Origin: Nematostella vectensis
Lineage: Eukaryota > Cnidaria > Anthozoa > Actiniaria > Edwardsiidae
DNA: 64,000 nucleotides
Assembly: GCF_932526225.1 (NCBI RefSeq)
Contig: NC_064042.1
Location: 596,001-660,000 of the forward strand
Direction: 5' to 3'
The notes beneath the pieces were generated by a model, which had not been told where the DNA came from, did not search any database, and saw nothing but the letters and a program-made list of their open reading frames with translations. The position numbers and the translations under genes are program-made. This document shows, piece after piece, positions 1 to 11,200 of the stretch (positions are counted from its first letter, which is position 1; each line of letters opens with the position of its first letter).

Positions 1-3000
1 ATCAATAGGTCTCTAGATACTCTCGGACAATCAATAGGTCTCTAGATACTCTCGGACAATCAATAGGTCTCTAGATACTCTCGGTCAATCAATAGGTCTT
101 TAGATACTCTCGGACAATCAATAGGTCTCTAGATACTCTCGGACAATCAATAGGTCTCTAGATACTCTCGGACAATCAATAGGTCTCTAAATACTTTCGG
201 ACAATCAATAGGTCTCTAGATACTCTCGGACAATCAATAGGTCTCTAGATACTCTCGGACAATCAATAGGTCTCTAGATACTCTCGGACAATCAATAGGT
301 CTCTAGTTACTCTCGGTCAATCAATAGGTCTCTAGATACTCTCTGTCGATCAATAGGTCTTTAGATAGTGTCGGACAATCAATAGGTCTCTAGATACTCT
401 CGGACAATCAATAGGTCTCTAGATACTCTCGGACAATCAATAGGTCTCTAGATACTCTCGGACAATCAATAGGTCTCTAGATACTCTCGGACAATCAATA
501 GGTCTCTAGATACTCTCGGACAATCAATAGGTCTCTAGATACTCTCGGACAATCAATAGGTCTCTAGATACTCTCGGACAATCAATAGGTCTCTAGATAC
601 TCTCGGACGATCAATAGGTCTCTAGATACTCTCGGACAATCAATAGGTCTCTAGATACTCTCGGTCAATCAATAGGTCTCTAGATACTCGGACAATCAAT
701 AGGTCTCTAGATACTCTCGGTCAATCAATAGGTCTTTAGATACTCTCGGACAATCACTAGGTCTCTAGATACTCTCGGACAATCAATAGGTCTCTAGATA
801 CTCTCGGACAATCAATAGGTCTCTAGATACTCTCGGACAATCAATAGGTCTCTAGATACTCTCGGACAATCAATAGGTCTCTAGATACTCTCGGACAATC
901 AATAGGTCTCTAGATACTCTCGGACAATCAATAGGTCTCTAGATACTCTCGGACAATCAATAGGTCTCTAGATACTCTCGGACAATCAATAGGTCTCTAG
1001 ATACTCTCGGACAATCAATAGGTCTCTAGATACTCTCGGACGATCAATAGGTCTCTAGATACTCTCGGACAATCAATAGGTCTCTAGATACTCTCGGACG
1101 ATCAATAGGTCTCTAGATACTCTAGGACAATCAATAGGTCTTTAGATACTCTCGGACAATCAATAGGTCTCTAGATACTCTCGGTCAATCAATAGGTCTC
1201 TAGATACTCGGACAATCAATAGGTCTCTAGATACTCTCGGTCAATCAATAGGTCTCTAGATACTCTCGGACAATCAATAGGTCTCTAGATACTCTCGGAC
1301 AATCAATAGGTCTCTAGATACTCTCGGACAATCAATAGGTCTCTAGATACTTTCGGACAATCAATAGGTCTCTAGATACTCTCGGACAATCAATAGGTCT
1401 CTAGATACTCTCGGACAATCAATAGGTCTCTAGATACTATCGGACAATCAATAAGTCTCTAGATACTCTCGGAGAATCAATAGGTCTCTAGATACTCTCG
1501 GACAATCAATAGGTCTCTAGATACTCTCGGACAATCAATAGGTCTCTAGATACTCTCGGTCAATCAATAGGTCTCTAGATACTCTCGGACAATCAATAGG
1601 TCTCTAGATACTCTCGGACAATCAATAGGTCTCTAGATACTCTCGGACAATCAATAGGTCTCTAGATACTCTCGGACAATCAATAGGTCTCTAGATACTC
1701 TCGGACAATCAATAGGTCTTTAGATAGTGTCGGACAATCAATAGGTCTCTAGTTACTCTCGGTCAATCAATAGGTCTCTAGATACTCTCGGTCAATCAAT
1801 AGGTCTTTAGATAGTGTCGGACAATCAATAGGTCTCTAGATACTCTCGGACAATCAATAGGTCTCTAGATACTCTCAGACAATCAATAGGTCTCTAGATA
1901 CTCTCGGACAATCAATAGGTCTCTAGATACTCTCGGACAATCAATAGGTCTCTAGATACTCTCGGACAATCAATAGGTCTCTAGATACTCTCGGGCAATC
2001 AATAGATCTCTAGATACTCTCGGACAATCAATAGGTCTCTAGATACTCTCAGACAATCAATAGGTCTCTAGATACTCTCGGACAATCAATAGGTCTCTAG
2101 ATACTCTCGGACAATCAATAGGTCTCTAGATACTCTCGGACAATCAATAGGTCTCTAGATACTCTCGGGCAATCAATAGATCTCTAGATACTCTCGGACA
2201 ATCAATAGGTCTCTAGATACTCTCGGACAATCAATAGGTCTCTAGATACTCTCGGGCAATCAATAGATCTCTAGATACTCTCGGACAATCAATAGGTCTC
2301 TAGATACTCTCGGACAATCAATAGGTCTCTAGATACTCTCGGTCAATCAATAGGTCTCTAGATACTCTAGGACAATCAATAGGTCTTTAGATAGTGTCGG
2401 ACAATCAATAGGTCTCTAAATACTCTCGGACAATCAATAGGTCTCTAGATACTCTCGGTCAATCAATAGGTCTCTAGATACTCTCGGACAATCAATAGGT
2501 CTCTAGATACTCTCGGGCAATCAATAGATCTCTAGATACTCTCGGACAATCAATAGGTCTCTAGATACTCTCGGACAATCAATAGGTCTCTAGATACTCT
2601 CGGGCAATCAATAGATCTCTAGATACTCTCGGACAATCAATAGGTCTCTAGATACTCTCGGACAATCAATAGGTCTCTAGATACTCTCGGTCAATCAATA
2701 GGTCTCTAGATACTCTAGGACAATCAATAGGTCTTTAGATAGTGTCGGACAATCAATAGGTCTCTAGATACTCTCGGACAATCAATAGGTCTCTAGATAC
2801 TCTCGGTCAATCAATAGGTCTTTAGATAGTGTCGGACAATTAATAGGTCTCTAGATACTCTCGGACAATCAATAGGTCTCTAGATACTCTCGGTCAATCA
2901 ATAGGTCTCTAGATACTCTCGGACAATCAATAGGTCTCTAGATACTCTCGGACAATCAATAGGTCTCTAGATACTCTCGGACAATCAATAGGTCTCTAGA

Positions 3001-4578
3001 TACTCTCGGACAATCAATAGGTCTCTAGATACTCTCGGGCAATCAATAGATCTCTAGATACTCTCGGACAATCAATAGGTCTCTAGATACTCTCGGACAA
3101 TCAATAGGTCTCTAGATACTCTCGGTCAATCAATAGGTCTCTAGATACTCTCGGGCAATCAATAGATCTCTAGATACTCTCGGACAATCAATAGGTCTCT
3201 AGATACTCTCGGACAATCAATAGGTCTCTAGATACTCTCGGGCAATCAATAGATCTCTAGATACTCTCGGACAATCAATAGGTCTCGAGATACTCTCGGA
3301 CAATCAATAGGTCTCTAGATACTCTCGGTCAATCAATAGGTCTCTAGATACTCTAGGACAATCAATAGGTCTTTAGATAGTGTCGGACAATCAATAGGTC
3401 TCTAGATACTCTCGGACAATCAATAGGTCTCTAGATACTCTCGGTCAATCAATAGGTCTTTAGATAGTGTCGGACAATTAATAGGTCTCTAGATACTCTC
3501 GGACAATCAATAGGTCTCTAGATACTCTCGGTCAATCAATAGGTCTCTAGATACTCTCGGACAATCAATAGGTCTCTAGATACTCTCGGACAATCAATAG
3601 GTCTCTAGATACTCTCGGACAATCAATAGGTCTCTAGATACTCTCGGACAATCAATAGGTCTCTAGATACTCTCGGGCAATCAATAGATCTCTAGATACT
3701 CTCGGACAATCAATAGGTCTCTAGATACTCTCGGACAATCAATAGGTCTCTAGATACTCTCGGTCAATCAATAGGTCTCTAGATACTCTCGGGCAATCAA
3801 TAGGTCTCTAGATACTCTCGGACAATCAATAGGTCTCTAAATACTTTCGGACAATCAATAGGTCTCTAGATACTCTCGGGCAATCAATAGATCTCTAGAT
3901 ACTCTCGGACAATCAATAGGTCTCTAGATACTCTCGGACAATCAATAGGTCTCTAGATACTCTCGGTCAATCAATAGGTCTCTAGATACTCTCGGACAAT
4001 CAATAGGTCTCTAGATACTCTCGGTCAATCAATAGGTCTCTAGATACTCTCGGACAATCAATAGGTCTCTAAATACTCTCGGACAATCAATAGGTCTCTA
4101 GATACTCTCGGACGATCAATAGGTCTCTAGATACTCTCGGACAATCAATAGGTCTCTAGATACTCTCGGACAATCAATAGGTCTCTAGATACTCTCGGAC
4201 AATCAATAGGTCTCTAGATACTCTCGGACAATCAATAGGTCTCTAGATACTCTCGGACAATCAATAGGTCTCTAGATACTCTCGGACAATCAATAGGTCT
4301 CTAGATACTCTCGGACAATCAATAGGTCTCTAGATACTCTCGGACGATCAATAGGTCTCTAGATACTCTCGGACAATCAATAGGTCTCTAGATACTCTCG
4401 GACGATCAATAGGTCTCTAGATACTCTAGGACAATCAATAGGTCTTTAGATACTCTCGGACAATCAATAGGTCTCTAGATACTCTCGGTCAATCAATAGG
4501 TCTCTAGATACTCGGACAATCAATAGGTCTCTAGATACTCTCGGACAATCAATAGGTCTTTAGATAGTGTCGGACAAT
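1..4578. repeat. 29-bp satellite array, about 158 copies
   Basis: An uninterrupted head-to-tail array of a 29-bp unit beginning ATCAATAGGTCTCTAG and ending CTCTCGGACA. It starts at or beyond the left edge and stops abruptly at 4578. Variant units recur: GGTCAATC, GGGCAATC followed by ATAGATCT, CGGACGATC, a form reading TTTAGATAGTGTCGG, and a shortened unit missing four bases (near 686, 1208 and 4512). The variants recur in the same order in distant places, so blocks of units were duplicated together. No open frame of note. Because the exon at 5027 begins mid-domain, the array probably sits in an intron of the protease gene. Confidence 0.97.
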
Positions 4579-5026
4579 GAAAATGTTATTTTGTTACGAT
4601 TTTAATGGGCCCGCTGTGACTAATCAAAAGTAATTGTGTATTGTGTAATAAGTGTATTATTAATTTGCAATTCTAAAAAGGGTTGATTTCGCACTTTGGG
4701 CCTAAAAAAACTTATATTAAGCGAAATAAAGTGACTATTTTACGAGATAAATACAGTTATTCAGCTTAAAAACGATGTAAAATTTGTTGGTGTTAGCTCA
4801 TCGTCGTTCCCAGGGTAGTCCTCTCATATCCCCCTTGGGGGTAGGGGATGGTGGGACCCTGGGAACAAGGATTGTGTTAGTTTTGATTCAACGCGAGCGC
4901 GAGCGACGAAACGATCGAGTTTATCACGGCACGGGTCTACGGTTTCCTTAACAGAGATATTTTTAAAAATGTACAAGGAATAATTATGTCCTGACAACCC
5001 TTTTAACACAGATAACTCATTTCCAG
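4579..5026. other. Unique sequence between satellite and first exon (probable intron end)
   Basis: AT-rich unique DNA with no supportable gene. It ends in TTTCCAG, which I use as the acceptor for the exon at 5027. Near 4817-4870 are short C- and G-rich segments (TCCCAGGGTAG, then CCCTGGGAAC) that form a small inverted repeat. Confidence 0.5.
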
Positions 5027-5294
5027 GTCCCCCTCGTCAACAAATCCGTCTGCAATAGTAACAACTCGTACAGCGGTATCATCCATGAGCAGTTCATGTG
5101 TGCCGGGTACAACCAAGGAGGTCAAGACGGCTGTTTAGGCGATAGCGGGGGTCCTTTGTCGTGTCAGACCGAGTCAGGAGATTGGGTACTGACAGGTTTG
5201 ATGAGCTGGGGCGAGAAATGCGCACTCCCAGATAAATATGGAGTTTACACAGATGTCAGGAGAATGTTACCTTTTATAGAAAGTACCTTGTATG
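5027..5294 (+). other. Trypsin domain 1, C-terminal exon only
   Basis: Encodes the last 89 codons of a trypsin domain: a Cys-containing segment, [14 protein letters not shown], the active-site GDSGGP, and a terminal helix ending FIESTLYG. The donor is GTAAGC at 5295. Asp in QDGC is the predicted S1-pocket residue. Unlike domains 2 and 3, no intron splits the segment before CAGY, a structure shared with domain 4. The acceptor (TTTCCAG) splits the domain just after the position of residues that domain 4 keeps in one exon. Confidence 0.85.
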
Positions 5295-8200
5295 GTAAGC
5301 ATGCCCTTGTATTCCGAGGGGGGGGGGGGGGGGGGGTGTTGCGTCTTCCCATATGTAGACCTGATAGGGATACTTGTCGCAATTTTTAAAGGGGTCAAAA
5401 TTTGGCCTCGGGTATTTTTAGGGGTATTGGCTTTTCTACTCTTTTTTTAAGGGGTTCACAGAAAAAGGCGCTACGAGCTAACGTTTTCTAGATTATTTTT
5501 TAATATTTTCGATTTTTAAACAAAGTACTTGTGTAATTCGAGACCTTGCCATACAATAAGACACTTAAATCTGCGTTTTGGTATTTTTAGGGGTAATTTT
5601 TGCTTCTGGGATATTTATTTAGGATGTTCAGGCATCCCAATCACTTCCCTATCCCATAATAAAATATCTAAATGAAAATAAGCCCTTTTTGACAGATTTA
5701 TTAGCGCTGAATAAGTTGCTCCGGATTACGTGAGTTTGCCACCCAACAAATCACGTGATCTCTGCGTTGCATGTGCAAATCATCTCCAGGTTACCCTAAG
5801 TGCGGAATACGTTACCTGCCCTCTGGCCCTCCCCCTGAGTCGCGTATCGTGGGGGGGAGGGAGGCACCTCGCAACTCCTGGCCGTGGCAAGTGGAGATTA
5901 TCCTGAAGACGCCTAACCTTACTACGCACTACTGCGGGGGGTCCCTTATCGACCCCTACTGGATTCTGACGTCGTCGCATTGCTTCTGGACTTACAACAA
6001 CATCTCGACGCAATTTGAAATAAGGTGAAGGTTATTGGTCTTCCTGTGTCCTAGGGCAGCTGGCGATGGCACATCCTAAATACACAGTGGGGAGGAAATA
6101 ACAAATCACCTTATGTTTCTTAAATTGCTTTTGCTTACCTTCTGTAAAGGCGTATACAAGGGGAGGCTACTTAGACTATGCTTGTATACCTTCTGTAAAG
6201 GCGTATACAAGGGGAGGCTACTTAGACTATGCTTGTATACCTTCTGTTAAGGCGAATACAAGGGGAGGCTACTTAGACTATGCTTGTATACCTTCTGTTA
6301 AGGCGAATACAAGGGGAGGTTACTTAGACATGGTTGTATACCTTCTGTTAAGGCGAATACAAGGGGAGGCTACTTAGACTATGCGTGTATACCTTCTGTT
6401 GAGGCGAATACAAGGGGAGGCTACTTAGACTATGCGTGTATACCTTCTGTTAAGGCGAATACAAGGGGAGGCTACTTAGACTATGCTTGTATACCTTCTG
6501 TTAAGGCGAATACAAGGGGAGGCTACTTAGACTATGCTTGTATACCTTCTGTTAAGGCGAATACAAGGGGAGGCTACTTAGACTATGCTTGTATACCTTC
6601 TGTTAAGGCGAATACAAGGGGAGGCTACTTAGACTATGCTTGTATACCTTCTGTTAAGGCGAATACAAGGGGAGGCTACTTAGACTATGCTTGTATACCT
6701 TCTGTTAAGGCGAATACAAGGGGAGGCTACTTAGACTATGCTTGTATACCTTCTGTTAAGGCGAATACAAGGGGAGACTACTTAGACTATGCTTGTATAC
6801 CTTCTGTTAAGGCGAATACAAGGGGAGGCTACTTAGACTATGCTTGTATACCTTCTGTTAAGGCGAATACAAGGGGAGGTTACTTAGACATGGTTGTATA
6901 CCTTCTGTTAAGGCGAATACAAGGGGAGGCTACTTAGACTATGCTTGTATACCTTCTATTAAGGCGAATACAAGGGGAGGCTACTTAGACTATGCTTGTA
7001 TACCTTCTGTTAAGGCGAATACAAGAAGACTGTACTGTACTCAAAGAAGGGTGCACTTTCATGATGAGCAATGCATACTGGGAAGGCCGGTCTAGCTTAT
7101 TCTATTTATTCACTTTCTCCCCTTCAGCTGGTTTGTTCCTCTTCTAGGCTGGGAGAACATGATGTGCGAAAGTACGAAGGGTTTGAGGAGATCATCCAAG
7201 GAGACAAACTCTTCATACATCCGGGACTTGTCGTTGGTGACCTGATATCCCCCGGTGACTATGACGTGGCTCTGATCAAACTCAAACGTCCTGCTGTCTT
7301 CCATAAGCGCGTGCATTCCGTCTGTCTGCCTAGCGTGACAGCGAACCTTACCACCGGGACCAAGTGTTACGTGACGGGGTGGGGTAAGACCGCTGAGGGG
7401 AGCCCGTACTCGCTTGTCCTGAACGAGGTTGAGGTCGATATTGTCTCTAAGGAAGTGTGTAACGCCAACGACTCCTACAATGGGACCATAAATGACAGGT
7501 GAGTTTACATTATAAAGGGAAGCAACCAGAGAAGAGAATAGATAAGAGAGAATAGATAGAAGAGTATAGATAAAAGAGAAAAGATAGAAGAGAATAGATA
7601 AAAGAGAATGGATAGAAGAGAATAGATAGGAGATAATAGATATAAGAGGATAGATAGAAGAGAATAGATAGAAGAAAATAGATAGAAGAGAATAGATAGG
7701 AGAGCATAGATAGAAAAGAATAGATATAAGAGGATGGATAGATGAGTGAAAGATGGTGAAAGGCGCAGAAATATCACATTTGTCTTATTTTGTTTTAGGT
7801 ATAAGTGTATCTGAAGTTACTTTTAGAGGTGGATTCATACTTTCAGGGGTAGGGAGGGGTATTCATACTTACAGGGGTAGGGAGGGTATTCATACTTTCA
7901 GGGGTAGGGAGGGTATTCGTACTTTCAGGGGTAGGGGGGTATTCATACTTTCAGGGGTAGGGAGGGTATTCATACTTTCAAGGGTAAGGAGGGGTATTCA
8001 TACTTTCAGGGGTAGGGAGGGTATTCATACTTTCAGGGGTAGGGAGATGTATTCATACTTACAGGGGTATGGAGGAGTATTCATACTTTGAACTAAATTA
8101 CTCATGGCTTTTTCTTTATCATACAGGTATTTTTGCGCAGGGTTCCCACAAGGAGGGCGGGATTCCTGTGGTGGGGACAGTGGAGGACCACTAGTGTGTC

Positions 8201-11200
8201 CGAATGCTGACGGGCAGTACGTCCTAAGGGGTGTGGTCAGTTGGGGTGAAGGGTGCGCCCGTCCCAAGAAATACGGGGTCTATCTGGACGTGAGGAGGAT
8301 CTTGCCTTTCATCGAAGGAACAATTGAGGGTAGGAAATAATTTTTTTAAATCAAAGATACCCCACCCATTACACCCCTGCTCCCCCACCCATGTCCCCCT
8401 CTCCACGGATACCCAACCCCTGTCACCCCTCCCCCTCTCCACGGATACCCAACCCCTGTCACCCCTCCCCCTCTCCACGGATACCCAACCCCTGTCACCC
8501 CTCCCCCTCTCCACGGATACCCAACCCCTGTCACCCCTCCCCCTCTCCACAGATACCCAACCCCTGTCACCCCTCCCCCTCTCCACGGATACCCAACCCC
8601 TGTCACCCCTCCCCCTCTCCACGGATACCACACCCCTGCCACCCCTCCCCCTCTCCACGGATACCCTACCCTTATCACCCCTCCCCCTCTCCACGGATAC
8701 CCCACCCGCCACCGACGGAATCTTAAAAATAGCAAGAAAAATTAACCAAAAATTGTAGTTTTTGTGAAACGCGGTCACTTCCATATAGGAGATCTAATGA
8801 GTTCCTTATTTGGAGTACCTGCAGGCTAACGTTATTGTTAAGATGGTCATACCGCGGGCGCATGGTAAACTTTATGACTTGTAATCAGAAGAGAAAGACA
8901 GTGCTTGTGACCATTTTTAGTCAATTGAAAAGGTCTTTCAAAACAAAAGTTTTTTGGGTACCGAAGCCCCAAAACGACAACATTTTCTTTATATGTAGGG
9001 TATTCCCAGAAAGACAACCGAGAAGCTCATAATTCTAAAATAATCTCCAGGTTACCCTAAGTGCGGAATACGTTACCTCCCCTCTGGCCCTCCCCCTGAG
9101 TCGCGTATCGTTGGGGGGAGGGAAGCACCTCGCAACTCCTGGCCGTGGCAAGTGGAGATTATCCTGAAGACGCCTAACCTCACCACGCACTACTGCGGGG
9201 GGTCCCTTATCGACCCCTACTGGATTCTGACGTCATCGCATTGCTTCTGGACTTACAACAACATCTCGACGCAATTTGAAATAAGGTGAAGTTTGAGTGG
9301 CAAACACGCCGAAATTTACACACGGCGAAAAATAAATCACTATTTCCAATTTTCCAGCATTCCCTTGTTCAAGACAATGAGAGATATGTATCACTATTTC
9401 CAAGTTTCCAGCATTCCCTTTTTCCAGGCAATGAGAGATATGTATCACTATTTCCAATTTTCCAGCATTCTCTTTTTCCAGACAATGAGAGATATGTATC
9501 ACTAGTTCCAATTTTCCAGCATTCCCTTGTACAAGACAATGAGAGATATGTATCACTATTTCCAATTTTCCAGCATTCCCTTTTTCCAGGCAATGAGAGA
9601 TATGTATCACTATTTCCAATTTTCCAGCATTCCCTTTTTCCAGACAATAAGAGATATGTATCACTATTTCCAATTTTCCAGCATTCCCTTGTACAAGACA
9701 ATGAGAGATATGTATCACTAGTTCCAATTTTCCAGCATTCCCTTATTCCAGGCTGGGTGAGCACGACGAGAGAAAGATCGAGGGTTACGAGGAGATAATA
9801 CAAGGAGACCAACTCTTCATACATCCGGGACTTGTCGTTGGTGACTTGGTATCCCCCGGTGACTATGACGTGGCTCTGATCAAACTCAAACGTCCTGCTG
9901 TCTTCCATAAGCGCGTGCATTCCGTCTGTCTGCCTAGCGTGACAGCGAACCTTACCACCGGGACCAAGTGTTTCGTGACGGGGTGGGGTAAGACCGCTGA
10001 GGGGAGCCCGTACTCGCCTGTCCTGAACGAGGTCGAGGTCGATATTGTCTCTAAGGAAGTGTGTAACGCCAACGACTCCTACAATGGGACCATAAATGAC
10101 AGGTGGGCTGTAGTAACGTACTATGTACATCTGATATAAAGCGGTGTGATCGTGCGGTTAGGTTGTAGATTGTAGTGAGGATCAGAGCAAGGGTTAGCGT
10201 AAAGGTAAGTGTTAGTAGTGTTCTTGGACATGACTTACGCCAGGTGTGTCAGCGTATTCATTGCGCCTTTTATTGTATTGCAGGTATTTTTGCGTAGGAA
10301 TATATACCTTTATCTAACATCTGCCTTTTGCTTTATCATACAGGTATTTTTGCGCAGGGTTCCCACAAGGAGGGCGGGATTCCTGTGGTGGGGACAGTGG
10401 GGGGCCGCTAGTATGTTCGAATGCTGACGGGCAGTACGTCCTAAGGGGTGTGGTCAGTTGGGGTGAAGGGTGCGCCCGTCCCAAGAAATACGGTGTCTAC
10501 CTGGACGTGAGGAGGACTCTGCCTTTCATCGAAGGAACAATCCAAGGTATGAACGTAGCTCGAAAAATACCAAAAAGGTGTTTTAGTGGAATTGTCAATA
10601 TGCACACAAAACGATTCCGTTTTGAGACTGAATTCATGGGACCAGTGCACTCTTTTATATCTCAGGGTACCCGAAATGTTTCTTCCTTTATGCCACAGGG
10701 TACTCAAAATGTTTCTTCCTTTATGCCACAGGGTACCCGAAATGTTTCTTCCTTTATGCCACAGGGTACCCGAAATGTTTCTTCCCTTTTGCACAGAGTA
10801 AATTGTCTTGCTTAATTCCTCAGGGTACCTAAAATGTGTCTACTTTAATGCCACAGGGTGCCCGAAATGTGTTTATCTTCATTCCACAGGGTGCCTGAAG
10901 TGTTTTTATACCATGCACAGGTAACGCGAAGCCGTGTATACGTTTTTCCACAGGGTACCCGAAGTGTGGAGTGCGTTATCTTCCTCCGGAAAACAACAAG
11001 CCTCAACCGCGTATCGTGGGGGGGAGGGAGGCGAGCCCAAACTCGTGGCCTTGGCAGGTCGACCTTGTGGTTAACGGGACACGTCATAACTGCGGAGGTT
11101 CTTTGATTGACAAGCAGTGGGTGGTTACCTCGGGACATTGTTTCGACCAGGTACGGATTACCGACAATGCATAGTATGTGTAGTCGAGTTTGCTTTCTGT

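Larger units (their letters stand above)
5790..8329 (+). other. Trypsin domain 2 (three exons)
   Basis: Exon A (5790-6024) holds the pro-region, the activation site SR-IVGG, and the catalytic His in LTSSHCF. Exon B (7148-7498) holds the catalytic Asp in DYDVALIKL. Exon C (8127-8329) holds [11 protein letters not shown] with the catalytic Ser. The intron between A and B is filled by a 51-bp minisatellite, and the intron between B and C by purine-rich and 27-bp repeats. LTSSHC replaces the more usual LTAAHC. The donor of exon C (GTAGGA) is weaker than the others. Confidence 0.88.
9051..10546 (+). other. Trypsin domain 3 (three exons, near-copy of domain 2)
   Basis: Exons 9051-9285, 9752-10102 and 10344-10546 have exactly the same lengths as domain 2 (235, 351, 203). 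Exon A differs from its domain 2 counterpart at six positions by my count. The intron sequences differ completely: here the A-B intron is a 54-bp minisatellite. The triad is intact (SSHC, DYDVAL, GDSGGP). Only the first 70 bases of exon B are clearly diverged ([10 protein letters not shown] against [10 protein letters not shown]). Confidence 0.88.

Noticed and set aside
8224..8784. Long open frames on both strands over the C-rich repeat
   Set aside because: The unit is 36 bp, a multiple of three, so frames stay open by arithmetic. They lie in an intron and have no signal or family support.
9233..10130. Open frames of 160-250 codons across the 54-bp array, minus and plus
   Set aside because: Again a unit divisible by three. 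The minus frame runs antisense through protease exons.
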